Of a stretch of 64,000 nt of DNA, positions 54,509 through 64,000 are shown one piece after another (the stretch's first letter is position 1; the number at the start of each line of letters is the position of its first letter). The stretch comes from Gigaspora rosea (lineage: Eukaryota > Glomeromycota > Glomeromycetes > Diversisporales > Gigasporaceae), in NCBI GenBank assembly GCA_003550325.1, contig QKWP01000683.1:103103-167102 (forward strand). The letters run 5' to 3'. The notes under the pieces were generated by a model. The model saw nothing but the letters and a program-made list of their open reading frames with translations, was not told the origin of the DNA and did not search any database. A program made the translations under genes and the position numbers.

Positions 54509-57500
54509 CTAGTCTATGAAATGATTAATGTATTGAGGTGAAGTATTATATATCGTGAATAGTCTTGACCATTTGTCAATCTTTAGTAGCTTATTGTTTT
54601 CGGATGTTTGTGGGTGATGATTCTGAGATATCATCTGGGCTGTGGACTGTTTTATGGGGATTTCTCTGTTGTCGTCTTCTTGTTCGCTTCTTGTGTTGTT
54701 CGTGTACTTGTATTCGCATCTTGGCTTCCATATTTTCTCATGTATTTCTTTTGCAATGTGGTGGAGGATCAGTTGTGGTATGTATGTTTGTATTTTCCCC
54801 TTTACGGCCGCAATCCTATTTATTTCTTTTGTTGCCAAGGACGGAAGTATTCCTAAAGTAACTCTATTAATAGTGGGGTTTTGGGGGTCAGAAATGCTGA
54901 TATTGTTAGTAAGGATTCTGGTGATCTGGGTTGTTTTTGCTTCAGAGTATGTTTGATGTTTTTTAAGTATTTTTGCTATAACATTAGTGAGTAGGTGTCG
55001 TAGGCTCGTAGTATTCTCTGGACAAGTCAGGATGTGGTAACATGTTTCGATGGCCTCTGCACATCTCAAACATGTCGGGTTGCTGTATTTTACGGGGTCC
55101 CTGACATGTAACACGTCCATCGTGGGGAGTTCTTCTAGTAATAGTTTTATTTTGAATGCCTTCAACTTTGAATATTTGGGGTTTGTCTCTCTCTTTGTAG
55201 GTGTACACTTGTAGTTTATGTAAGCATAAAATGTTGACCAGTCTGCGTCTTCTCTTAGCTGGTCCCAGATTTGTACCCGTATTTGAGAGCACCACTGCGC
55301 GATATTAGCTGCGTTTTGTATATGTCTAATGAACCTTCTAGTTCTGTGTTCTACAGGGTCGTTTAGCCATTTTATCTGGTATGTGTCATATCTGATTGCG
55401 TCATGATTAATTTCCGTGGCTAGAACGTATGTTGGAATGTTTGGAGTATTGTAGGTTTGTTTTTGGTATTCGAAAGTGCAAACAATGTTTTTCCTAGCAG
55501 TTAGTGTTGCCCAAGTCAGCCAGCTGGGCCAGTTGTTCGTTGTGCGGGTTAGATAGTGAATATAAGGTAGAGTGCATGTAATTTCGGTTGCTTTGTGACA
55601 GAAATTCTTGTTGTTAGATATTATGTGAACTTTGGATCCTTTCTTTGCTACGTTTGCTATATGTATGAGTGCCGTAATTAGGTTTTTCATTTGTGTTGGC
55701 CATAGTTTGGTTTCAACTAGTATTTTGATTTTTTCTGGGATTGTGAAACATAAGATCCCCTCCTTTTCGATGCCATCTACAGTTCTTCTGTGAGGTTTGA
55801 GTTGGATAGTTAGTCGTTTGGTCTTCCATAGTTCGCTTTCTATTTTTTTTGTGATAGGTCCATGCTGTTGAGCAGTAATTAGGTTTGTATGATCGTTGTG
55901 GGGTTTGTTGTAAGTTCTTGGTGCAATGCTCCTGTGCTGTATTTGAGTTAAGTCTTGGGTTTGTATCCGTAGTCTTTTTTTACAGTCAACATAGATAGTC
56001 TGTAGCTTGTCGATATGTATCTTCTTCGTGCATCTTTCTTTTGCTAGGGCAGGGTTATTGAGCCAACATCCCTTGCATTGCTGTAACGTTCCTGTCGAAG
56101 GTAAAAGTATCCAGTGATTCACCAGTGCAGTATTGTCTTTTTTGAGTGATGAAATCCTGCCAATAAACCCTGCATTGTTTGCTCTTTGTGTTATCCAGTC
56201 TTTTCGTTTCCAGGTTGGCTTGTAAAATATGTAAGTTGGATTCGGCTTTATTGGGGTTAAATCTCTGGTCTGTATTTTTTCTTTTAGGGCCTGCCCCACC
56301 TGTTCGTACCATTTTGGTTGGCGCCCTCTAGGGATCCCTTGTATGTTGTGTGGTAGGTAGAACCACGGGATTGTATCTTCGCACTTGTAGTCTAGGAATT
56401 GTTCAACAAACTTAAGATTGATTTTATTGAGTTTGGATTTGATTAGGTGGGGTTTAGGTAGTAGCCTTATCACTGTATTTATTGAGGTTCCTTCCTCTTT
56501 AATTGGTTCAGGCCATTCAGTTGTTCTATTATGGCTGAAGGATATGCCTAGCGTTTGTATGTCTCGTAGTATTTTTGCTGTTGTAGTTTTTTGTTCACAA
56601 CTGGGTAGTACATAGTCCGGGTGTTCAAGAATTGATAGATTTGTCAAAGCAGCGTCTTGAATTTTTTGAAGGCGATACTTCAGGGTGGATTGGTTGAAGT
56701 CTTGATCATTCAACTGTCTGTGTATCATAGCAAGGTGTTGCTGTGCCTGTATATCCTCAACTTTTTTTAGCCCGTATATTTGATGATTAAATATCGTTGA
56801 ATTTGGGACAGATCGGGCGAGGCCTGCTTTTCTTTTAATGGCTCCGACGTAGGATTGGGTTATTTTATTACACATAGTTTCCGGTATGCATGTGTTTTGA
56901 ACTCTATATCCAATGCGCGTTAAAATTACAGCGTTAACAATGTATATCGCCTGTTTCTCTGTGATTCTTGCATTCTTTATTCTGTTTATGGCTGTTTTTG
57001 CTTCCTCGAAAATAGTGTCCAATATTGGTTTGTGGTGTTTGCCAGTTGTGAAGTAGCATCCAAGGATTCTAAAGCTCTCCTTGTGGTCTGTGGCTTTGAT
57101 TGTTATTCCGTTGAATTCGACTTCTGGTTGTGTGCTCGCATTTATAGTGGCCAGAGTAGATTTGCTTGGGTTTATTCTTATGTTGGTTAGTTTGAAGAAG
57201 GATGTTGCTACGTTCAGAATTTGATCCAGTTCGTCTCTGGATTTCGCGATCCATACAGTGTCGTCCATGTATGCTGAGACTGGTCTATTCAAATAGAGGG
57301 GTGATCTACAGGTATGATGATGCATTTGGTATCCTGTAAACTGTTTGTTAATGGTTGTGAGTAGAGGGTCATAATAGATTCTCCACAATAGTGGAGCTAT
57401 CGTCTCCCCTTGATCTATGCCGTCGTGTACGGGGTAAGGTGCCGTGGTTCCATGGCTAGTTATCACTGTATTATGTCTGTTAGTGAAAATGTTTGTTATA

Positions 57501-59632
57501 AGTTCCACCATTTGTTCAGGGATTTTGATCCTTCTTAATGCTGTTGCTAGAAGCGGGATGTGTATCGTGTCGTAGGCCTTAGAGATGTCCTGGCAGAGCA
57601 GCCATGCCTCCCTTTTGCTTGCATGAGCGTCCTCGATAACATGGGTGATCGTGGAGATGGGGATCTCAGTGGAGGTATTGGGCAAGGCAACATGGTTGCA
57701 TGGATGAAGTATTGGGTACTTTCCCAAGATTTTGTTCAGCCTTTGGGTTAGAATTTTCGTCAAGATCTTGCGTGCGTGCTCAACGAGGGTTATGGGCCTA
57801 GTTTCTGAGAGTTGTCCTGAAAATTTCTGTTTCTTTGAGATTGGGTATATTCTGCTATGATGCCAAGATTTAGGTACCGTCCTCAATTCTAGGCAAGCGT
57901 TAAGAATCTTGAGAAACTCTTCTCTGGTGCGGGTATTAAGGTGTTTGAGCATCTCGTTGGAGATGTTTTGTGGACCGGTTGCTTTGTCTGTTGGTGCCTC
58001 GCTCAGGGTTGTCACCAGTTCGTCCATAGTGATGGGGTCCATTGCTCTACAGTACCATTCTGGTGCAATTGTTCGTATGGGTTCATATTCTTGTGCCCAC
58101 TCTGGCCATTGTGTTTGGTCAGTGGGGTTCAATTTAGTCCACTGTTCGTAATGGTTTCTTATCTCCTCTTTTATTTGCTTAGGCTGAGTGATGATAGAGT
58201 CGTTCTTTTTTATGTTATGAATTATTACTGGGTCTATACGCCTGTTTAGTACACTGTCTATCATTTTTGTAGTATTTTGAGCGAAGTTGTTATGCCGCTT
58301 GTTGATGTGTTTCTCAATTTCTTCCTTGTGCGCCAGGTTATTTTCTATCTTTCTGGCATTACGTATTGCTCTTTGGGCCTTTTTTACTTCTATTATCTTC
58401 TGTTGTTGTGACGCAGGTGTATCTTTGTCTGACCAGTTTGTAGATAACTCAGTCTGTGCGCTTTTATTAATGAGTGAAATTTCTCTATTTATGTGGCTGT
58501 AGTCCATCAGCTCGGGATCTTCTGAGAGGGTTCTTAGTAGGCTGTTGATTCGTCTTAGTGTGGCGTGCAATTTAGTCGCTTTCCGAGAAAAGGCATAGAA
58601 TGTTTTGGGTGAAACTTGGGACTTTGGAATGGTGGTGTCTGCTGCACTTCTGATGGCTTGCTCCATTTGGTTCCATCTATGATTAAGGTGTTTAGTGGTC
58701 GTTATACATGACTGTGTCCCTTCTATAGTTTGTATCAATTTTCCCTGCACTCTGTTCGCAAACTGTTCCCAGGCTTCTTGTGTCATGTCCTTATACAAGT
58801 ATATAGTCCTTTTTCTTTTTTTGTTCCTAAAGTGTTGTGTAGGTCGGTGGGTTGTCCACGAGGCCCTAATCAACTTGTGGTCGCTGTTAGTGGTGCTTTG
58901 TAGGTCATTGATTTCCGGTTTGGTAGTTGTTAGAATCATGTCTCGCGAGATGTATATATCGTCAATTTGGCTAGTTGAAGAGTTTCGTGACCAGGTTGGG
59001 GACGAAATGTCAAAGTATTGGAAGAGACTAATTATTCCCATGGGGTTGAGCTCGTTAAAGAGGTCCATCTTTTTCGTTCCATGTTTCCATCGATCGTGAT
59101 TGAAATCACCCATTAGTACCGTACTGTAATTTTTGCTGGAAGATTGTCTTGCCCAGTCTGCTACGACTCTTTGGGTCTTCATGTTAAGTTGTTTATTGCC
59201 AGGGGGTAGATATATCGAGATGACTCTCAATTTTTGACTTCTGGGGAAAAACAAATCAATCATTATGGCAGTGCCTGGTAGGGTTTTAATGTTATGAATA
59301 TAGGGTTGTAGAGTTCTCCTGATGGCCAAAGCCGTTCCCATGCTGGACTGTTGTTTGAGTGAGACCACTTCGTCGCTATTAGCAGTATAAATGCAAAAGT
59401 AGGGGTTAGCTAGAAAAAGACGATGGTTGCTTGCTTCTGCTATTTTAGTTTCCGTCATGCTGACTATGTCCAGTGCCTGTTCGTGACAGAACTCTATCCA
59501 TAATCTATATTTAAGTGGCTCGTTTATGCCCTGTACGTTGTGTGTAGCAAAGTTAATCTGATTAGTATATTGCTGTTCTGGGGTAGTGTCATGAGACTGT
59601 GTGTCTCGAGATTCTATAGTTGGGTCACTCAT
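54509..59632 (-). CDS. LINE ORF2: AP endonuclease, reverse transcriptase, RNase H-like remnant, zinc-knuckle-like C-terminus
   Basis: This 1707-residue protein makes target-primed reverse transcription possible. The N-terminal endonuclease (about 26-260) shows N32 in THNVQGI, E61 in TETK, GDFN at 175-178, SQIDD at 221-225 and SDH at 250-252. The reverse transcriptase (about 590-870) shows DISKAYDTI with D682, DQGETIAPLLW at 740-750 and the catalytic AYMDDT at 787-792. Around 1290-1415 a segment (WPTQMKNLITALIHIANVAK, then GSKVHIISNNKN) is laid out like RNase H, but ISNN stands where the family has TDS. Near the C-terminus C1521-x2-C1524-x8-H1533-x3-C1537 is a zinc-knuckle-like motif common in LINEs. 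The start ATG lies inside the end of ORF1, which suggests translation by reinitiation. No stop or frameshift is present. Confidence 0.95.
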   Translation of the reverse strand: MSDPTIESRDTQSHDTTPEQQYTNQINFATHNVQGINEPLKYRLWIEFCHEQALDIVSMTETKIAEASNHRLFLANPYFCIYTANSDEVVSLKQQSSMGTALAIRRTLQPYIHNIKTLPGTAIMIDLFFPRSQKLRVISIYLPPGNKQLNMKTQRVVADWARQSSSKNYSTVLMGDFNHDRWKHGTKKMDLFNELNPMGIISLFQYFDISSPTWSRNSSTSQIDDIYISRDMILTTTKPEINDLQSTTNSDHKLIRASWTTHRPTQHFRNKKRKRTIYLYKDMTQEAWEQFANRVQGKLIQTIEGTQSCITTTKHLNHRWNQMEQAIRSAADTTIPKSQVSPKTFYAFSRKATKLHATLRRINSLLRTLSEDPELMDYSHINREISLINKSAQTELSTNWSDKDTPASQQQKIIEVKKAQRAIRNARKIENNLAHKEEIEKHINKRHNNFAQNTTKMIDSVLNRRIDPVIIHNIKKNDSIITQPKQIKEEIRNHYEQWTKLNPTDQTQWPEWAQEYEPIRTIAPEWYCRAMDPITMDELVTTLSEAPTDKATGPQNISNEMLKHLNTRTREEFLKILNACLELRTVPKSWHHSRIYPISKKQKFSGQLSETRPITLVEHARKILTKILTQRLNKILGKYPILHPCNHVALPNTSTEIPISTITHVIEDAHASKREAWLLCQDISKAYDTIHIPLLATALRRIKIPEQMVELITNIFTNRHNTVITSHGTTAPYPVHDGIDQGETIAPLLWRIYYDPLLTTINKQFTGYQMHHHTCRSPLYLNRPVSAYMDDTVWIAKSRDELDQILNVATSFFKLTNIRINPSKSTLATINASTQPEVEFNGITIKATDHKESFRILGCYFTTGKHHKPILDTIFEEAKTAINRIKNARITEKQAIYIVNAVILTRIGYRVQNTCIPETMCNKITQSYVGAIKRKAGLARSVPNSTIFNHQIYGLKKVEDIQAQQHLAMIHRQLNDQDFNQSTLKYRLQKIQDAALTNLSILEHPDYVLPSCEQKTTTAKILRDIQTLGISFSHNRTTEWPEPIKEEGTSINTVIRLLPKPHLIKSKLNKINLKFVEQFLDYKCEDTIPWFYLPHNIQGIPRGRQPKWYEQVGQALKEKIQTRDLTPIKPNPTYIFYKPTWKRKDWITQRANNAGFIGRISSLKKDNTALVNHWILLPSTGTLQQCKGCWLNNPALAKERCTKKIHIDKLQTIYVDCKKRLRIQTQDLTQIQHRSIAPRTYNKPHNDHTNLITAQQHGPITKKIESELWKTKRLTIQLKPHRRTVDGIEKEGILCFTIPEKIKILVETKLWPTQMKNLITALIHIANVAKKGSKVHIISNNKNFCHKATEITCTLPYIHYLTRTTNNWPSWLTWATLTARKNIVCTFEYQKQTYNTPNIPTYVLATEINHDAIRYDTYQIKWLNDPVEHRTRRFIRHIQNAANIAQWCSQIRVQIWDQLREDADWSTFYAYINYKCTPTKRETNPKYSKLKAFKIKLLLEELPTMDVLHVRDPVKYSNPTCLRCAEAIETCYHILTCPENTTSLRHLLTNVIAKILKKHQTYSEAKTTQITRILTNNISISDPQNPTINRVTLGILPSLATKEINRIAAVKGKIQTYIPQLILHHIAKEIHEKIWKPRCEYKYTNNTRSEQEDDNREIPIKQSTAQMISQNHHPQTSENNKLLKIDKWSRLFTIYNTSPQYINHFID

Positions 59633-61604
59633 ATTCCATGGGTTGGGTATCTTGGGTTCTGGGAGCGTAATTGTTGAGAATGTCCCAGGTCGGCTCAGGG
59701 AGATCTGGAACGTCAGTGAAGTGTAGGGGTAGTGTATTGAAGATGAAGTATTTGTGAAGTAAGTCTTCGGTAGGGGAGATGTCTTCGTATCTTTTAATAG
59801 GTAAGTTTAGGTGTTGGAGTTCAGGAATTTGGCTTGACAATTCCATGACCTGGGCCAGTTCATTGGGTAACCTGGGGTTGTCTTTTGTATGTGATCCATC
59901 GCTCACAGGGATATCTATCCAGGAGTCAGGGATTTTGTAGAAGAAGTATTTCTCTCGTAGCTTCCTAGCAATCTCTACTAGCAGTTTTGGAGATCTTATT
60001 GGAGTAGTGAGATTGATGTTTTGCACCAATTCAGGCTTCTCTGGTAGAGGTGGTTTGTCAGTCGGGTTGACCGTCATATAATGTGTCGGAAGTGGGATGG
60101 TGAATCTGTATTTGCTTTCTATCTCAGCGATGAAGGCTTTGGCCAGGTTGATGTCTTCGATGGGGAAGTTGTAGTGTTGCTTAACTTTCACCAGTGCAGG
60201 ATCTGTGGGCAGCTTGTCTTTGGTAATGAAAAAATCCTTGGGAATTCTTTTAAAGGAGTAGTGTTCTCTCAGAATTTTGACCAGGCTTCTAAACTCTGTA
60301 TCATTCTTTGGGTCACAAGGGAATAGATGGCGTGTTGCAGAGTTGAGTTCCTGGGGAGTAGTTGGTAACGGTTCATTTTTTGCAGGCACGTTAAAGTATG
60401 CCACTAGTATTCTGTCGAACTTGTAGAACTGTTTTAGTTTCTGTCTGTAATTAGATAGTTCCCGGAGCTCTGCTCTTTCCGTAATTGGGAACAGGTCCCG
60501 GACCGAGGGATGTAACTTAGAGGGATCTTCTGGTATGTCTACTAGTGTGTGTACGAAGTAGTTATCGTTGAGCTTATCAAACTTAAATCCTTTCCTAAGG
60601 GCCTCTACTACAACTCTTGTGTTCAGGCGATTTTTGAGCGGGATACTATAAGGCAAGGCATCACGGATCTCTTGGCTAATCAACTGTGAGAATTCCGGAA
60701 GGGGTTGTAATAGTTCGGAGTGTACCTTATGAAGACAAGATCTTGTCTCCTCGAATGACAGTTTTGGTGCCAAGTTTAGATAGTAATATGTGGCTCGGAT
60801 GCAGTCGTGTGGTCTAATCAATAGAAAGTCCAGATTCGTTATAAAGTCCACTGCAAGTTTGACCTTTAATTTTTGGTAAATCTGATCACGGTTGTTTTTA
60901 TTGATGAAATTGGTTGTATAAGTTCTTCTATATTTCTCTAGCGCCAACTGATATAGGGTGTTAAATTCTTGTTGGTGTTGCGGTTGAGTGGCTTTGACTC
61001 TTGAAAAAGAGCGAAAGAAAGCTGTGTCCATGTATTCTAGTTTCAAATTAATTGCTTTAGGGATGTTGAGTTCGGTTGGTCTAGTCTCAAGTTTGTGCTT
61101 CAGGAACTTTTTTAGTTCCTTGGTAGAGTTGAAGGCTTCTACGATCTTCTCGTATGACCATAGAGCCTGATCAAAGTCCTTATGCCGTCTCTTTGCCCTT
61201 GTTTTCAGAACTCCATTGCACCAGTCATTGCCTCTGACAGACCTGCTTTGGATGACCTTGATTGGTGATACAACTCTGCTATAGAGTTGACGGAGTTGAT
61301 TGATCTTAGTCGGGGAAGGTGGTTTAGTGCCGTCCCTAGGCAATTCCATTGGAGATCTTGGAGCAGATTCAATAGTTGAGTTTGATTGTTGTTCCAAGTA
61401 GGTTCCACATTGTTTGTCATGATCAACCTGGAGTTGTAGGTCCTGTGGAGTGATTTGTATTGAAACTGGGTCCACCCATGGGTCAAGATCTGATTGCGGC
61501 ACGGAGTTGTAGTTTCCGAGGTCGGTCGGCTGAGTATGCTGGGTCGGGTAAGTAATTGGTTGTAGCTCCGGGTGATGTGCAGATACCTGCGCCAATTTTC
61601 CCAC
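59625..61604 (-). CDS. LINE ORF1 protein with about six diverged repeats of an unknown module
   Basis: This 659-residue protein precedes the polymerase ORF, where LINEs usually encode an RNA-binding protein. The first 100 residues are polar and P/Q/T-rich. Residues 100-330 are basic and helical (TRAKRRHKDFDQALWSYEKI). From about 336 onward a module recurs at 50-65 residue spacing: LRKGFKFDKLNDNYF (336), QKLKQFYKFDRILVAYFNVP (388), LREHYSFKRIPKDFFI (445), IESKYRFTIPLPTHYMTV (495), LREKYFFYKIPDSWIDIP (549) and LLHKYFIFNTLPLHFTDVP (615), each followed by a proline-rich step. I see no CCHC knuckle and no RRM signature. The minus-strand TGA is embedded in the ORF2 start (ATGAGTGA). The ATG at 61604 is the first in this long frame. 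Confidence 0.9.
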   Translation of the reverse strand: MGKLAQVSAHHPELQPITYPTQHTQPTDLGNYNSVPQSDLDPWVDPVSIQITPQDLQLQVDHDKQCGTYLEQQSNSTIESAPRSPMELPRDGTKPPSPTKINQLRQLYSRVVSPIKVIQSRSVRGNDWCNGVLKTRAKRRHKDFDQALWSYEKIVEAFNSTKELKKFLKHKLETRPTELNIPKAINLKLEYMDTAFFRSFSRVKATQPQHQQEFNTLYQLALEKYRRTYTTNFINKNNRDQIYQKLKVKLAVDFITNLDFLLIRPHDCIRATYYYLNLAPKLSFEETRSCLHKVHSELLQPLPEFSQLISQEIRDALPYSIPLKNRLNTRVVVEALRKGFKFDKLNDNYFVHTLVDIPEDPSKLHPSVRDLFPITERAELRELSNYRQKLKQFYKFDRILVAYFNVPAKNEPLPTTPQELNSATRHLFPCDPKNDTEFRSLVKILREHYSFKRIPKDFFITKDKLPTDPALVKVKQHYNFPIEDINLAKAFIAEIESKYRFTIPLPTHYMTVNPTDKPPLPEKPELVQNINLTTPIRSPKLLVEIARKLREKYFFYKIPDSWIDIPVSDGSHTKDNPRLPNELAQVMELSSQIPELQHLNLPIKRYEDISPTEDLLHKYFIFNTLPLHFTDVPDLPEPTWDILNNYAPRTQDTQPMEYE

Positions 61605-62334
61605 ACCTGTTGTGTTGTTGTTGTGGAGTGACGTTATATCAATTTTTGTCGGGGATAAGCCAATTTCTCCACTTTTTGTTGTTACGACTAGTGTAATATG
61701 GAGTGCCAGTTCGGAGGAGGCAGTTTGTGAGGTTCAGGCCTTCTTAGAAAGCCTTGTATTAACTGTGGGTCGCGAACTTATTTGCTGGTCACTGTCTTCC
61801 ATTTCTACGTCCATCATTACAGAGGGCTTTTCTCTTTTGTCTTCCTTTTTGTTTTTTGTTTCCCCCGAAGGGGCAGGTTAACTAGTATGCGTGTAAAGGA
61901 GTCTGGTGTTTCGTATTCTTTTCTTGGTCTTTTCAGTATACCCAGACTGTGCTTATAACTGCTGGTCTTTATTAGTCTTCTTTCTGGCCGGAGGCCGCTT
62001 TACGCTTATTTATTTTATCTAGGCTTGGCGTTTTTTGTTTATTTCCGGTAGCTCTGTATGTGGTTTAGTGATCTACGGGAAAAAATTTTATCGTTGTGGA
62101 TCTGTCTAAAACTAAGGGAAATAAGGTGGATTTATATATCTATTGAACTAAGCGTCGCTAAGCATCGTTAAGCGTTGCTAAGTGTCATTGAGTATCATTG
62201 CACATCAATTTCGCATATCACTATTACTAAATACAGTTATTACAAAATTTCCTTATTAAGTTCTAATTTCTTAACTTAATTTCTACCAAAATTAACTAAA
62301 ACCTATTCTATAACATTTCTCTCCCCTTTAAGAA

Positions 62335-62765
62335 CGAACTCCGTGAGTTCTAATTTGGAAAAGAACTTGAGAAAGTTCTGTATCTGTTAACCTCGTAATC
62401 ATTGTATAAGTAATATAGGTTGTTCGTGAAAAGTTTTCTATTGGTCAGTTGGAGAAAAGCAATTTCATCCATTTGGCACACTTCCATGTATCTCGGGCTC
62501 TTCTTTCTCCTTGAGTCTTCTCAATTATAGATCAAATATCTTCTTGAGCATTAGGATACTTGTCTATAAGGTTATCAAGACAATAATAAGCTTCGAGCAG
62601 CTTAGTTTGGTCTTGTTAGTTTCTAGTACGAGTTTTGATTCGTTTGAGAATTTTCTGCAATTTCTCTTGATATGTTATTCCAGTATACAGAGGAATAGAA
62701 GTCTAAGTTAGAGGTCTACAAGGTTGGATAATATCTTGTATAATTCTGTTTAATTTTTTAGATAA
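62335..62765 (-). pseudogene. Extra frame between integrase and LTR in the second Ty3/gypsy element
   Basis: Broken minus-strand pieces with short helical phrases resembling the 38518-38781 frame of the first element lie at the same position. The function is unknown. Confidence 0.4.
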
Positions 62766-63207
62766 TGGAGCAGGGTTAACTTCTTTTTGATTAGTAATTG
62801 GAACCGATAATGTTTCTTCTTGTATGTCTTCTAATTCTAAGTTTGGGTTTATTTTTTCTATGTCATTCACTTCTGGTAAATTAATTTTTAATTGTTCTGT
62901 GTCTTTTAGAGTATTCGAGTCTGGCTCAAGAAAAGAAGTAATTAAATTAGTAAGGTTAATAGTCTAAGTGGTATCATTATTATCACATAACCATACACAT
63001 TGTGATGTAATCCACAATGTATTATTTTGGGCAGCATTATCTTGTTTCCATGTCTGAAAAAGGTATTGGAGGACTAACAAGGTTTGAAGTTGCAGTGTAG
63101 GGTTGGTCATTTTTGGAAAAAATTTCAAAAGAGGTAGTTGTATAAATATATTTTAAGGTTTTACGAATTAAATTGTATGTTTCATCCCTTTGTAGATCAA
63201 ATTTCTT

Positions 63208-64000
63208 CTAGAAATTTTCAGGAGGATCAATAACAACTACTGGATCCCATGTTTGTGGCTCGTGATATTTAGCAAGACGATCACTATTATAATATTTTTG
63301 TAAAATTTTTCCTTCTATTGTCCATAATTTATAAGCACCATTGTCTAATTTCTTATGGATAAAGAAAGGTCCAAATTTTTTGTCTTTAAATTTGGCTGAG
63401 CAAAAGGCTTCTAATTTCTTTCTTTGTATCCACACTTTATCACCAATTTCAAATATCTCTATTCGAGTATTGGCATCAAAATAAACTTTTTGTTTCTGCT
63501 GTGATTGTTCGGTATTCTGTCTAGCCTGATTCTGGTAAGTTGGTAATTTTTCTATTAAGTCATAAGCTCGTTGAAGAATACTTCCTTGCAAGTCTATTTC
63601 ATCATCAATTTCTGTAGGTTCTACTGGGAAAAGTGCTTCGATTGGTAAGGTAGCATATCTCCCATATATAAGTTGGAAGGGGTATATCCTGTAATAGCAT
63701 GTCTTTTTGTTCTATATGCTAAGAGAACAGCAGGTATATACAAATCCCAATCGTCATCTCCCTTTACTTTTGCAAGTGATTCACATAATGTTCTATTAAA
63801 TCTTTCTACCATACCATTTGTTTGATGGTGGTAGAGAGAAGAGAATTTATGCTTGATAAGAAATTTCTCACAGAGAATTCTAACTGTTTCACTGATAAAA
63901 TTGCGGTCTTGGTCCGATAGAATAATTTTTGGAGTCCCGTGTCTACAGATTATCTCTTCAAAGATAAACTGAGCAAGTGTACTAGCACTAGCATCTGGGA
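63208..64000 (-). pseudogene. Integrase core and C-terminal region of the second Ty3/gypsy element
   Basis: Open pieces on minus: 63812-63621, starting MVERFNRTLCESLAKVKGDD (end of the catalytic core), and 63591-63208, with FGPFFIHKKLDNGAYKLWTI (the GPF/Y-type C-terminal module). More core sequence continues to the window edge. It is part of a fossil or nearly dead copy. Confidence 0.8.

Larger units (their letters stand above)
54343..62097 (-). mobile_element. Full-length two-ORF LINE with perfect 16-bp target duplication
   Basis: GGATCTGTCTAAAACT is present on both sides (54327-54342 and 62098-62113), and the + strand starts with a T run, the poly-A tail of the minus element. From 5' on minus: a roughly 490-bp leader (62097-61605), ORF1, ORF2 overlapping by 8 bases, and a 3' UTR of about 165 bases with AATAAA before the tail. 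Both ORFs are open throughout, and the element is less AT-rich than the flanks. All this points to a recent insertion. The antisense open frames across it are not genes. Confidence 0.95.
54028..64000 (-). mobile_element. Second Ty3/gypsy LTR element, cut by the window edge, hosting a LINE
   Basis: Its 3' LTR starts TGTTACAGTACTAGAAGCC at 54028 and ends ...TATAACA at 62315, split by the LINE at 54343-62097. Without the LINE the LTR is about 517 bp. A pyrimidine tract (+ strand) and the phrase AACTCCGTGAGTTC follow, in the same position as in the first element. Inward on minus come a degenerate extra frame, the integrase C-terminal part and the integrase core, and then the window ends. Some breaks are visible; the number is unknown because most of the element is outside. 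Confidence 0.8.

Noticed and set aside
54565-61881. Many + strand open frames over the LINE
   Set aside because: They are antisense shadows of ORF1 and ORF2, which carry clear endonuclease and reverse transcriptase motifs.

Overview
The window looks like a transposon-choked, gene-poor stretch of an AT-rich fungal nuclear genome. A Glomeromycotina (Rhizophagus-like) source is my inference, from extreme A/T content, short introns, a Plavaka-type transposase, BED-zinc-finger hAT elements, tRNA-headed SINEs, a two-ORF LINE and Ty3/gypsy elements packed together. No bacterial operon, CRISPR array, rRNA or convincing functional tRNA gene was seen. There is one 479-base assembly gap (20912-21390) and one stray N at 29173.

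Layout. 1-15 kb: a decayed Plavaka (CMC/CACTA-like) transposase on + (5612-9361), flanked by two decayed members of one spliced minus-strand protein family (1022-4519 and 10886-12376). The first is split by a 2.6-kb hAT-like insertion with an 8-bp target duplication. TTCGAA-rich spacer and MITEs fill the rest. 15-25.6 kb: non-autonomous DNA elements (hAT, PIF/Harbinger-like, Tc1/mariner-like, foldbacks), one SINE and the gap. 25.6-36 kb: the most host-like part, with an unrecognised spliced gene on minus (26365-27081) and a 53-residue gene (32814-32975) encoding two copies of a peptide that ends in a CaaX-type Cys-Ser-Ile-Met. 36.5-45.8 kb: an old Ty3/gypsy fossil on minus with both LTRs and at least five later insertions. 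46.3-53.8 kb: two SINE-like retroposons, a decayed hAT transposase gene and several MITEs, some nested. 54.0-64.0 kb: a second Ty3/gypsy element on minus, running off the window, whose LTR is split by a full-length LINE (54343-62097) with two open ORFs and a perfect 16-bp target duplication.

What stands out. (1) The CaaX peptide gene: its two 17-residue core units are identical in protein but differ at 11 codons, all silently, which points to selection on the peptide. A pheromone-like or other prenylated short peptide is a reasonable hypothesis. (2) The LINE looks recently mobile, and its ORF1 carries about six diverged copies of a module I do not recognise. (3) A MITE family with GTCGCAGAT ends makes 7-bp A/T-rich target duplications, at four loci. 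(4) Many nested insertions have an empty-site counterpart in the same window (LTR against LTR, SINE against SINE), so relative ages can be read directly.

All calls come from reading the sequence by eye. No database or folding program was used, and boundaries not fixed by target duplications are approximate.
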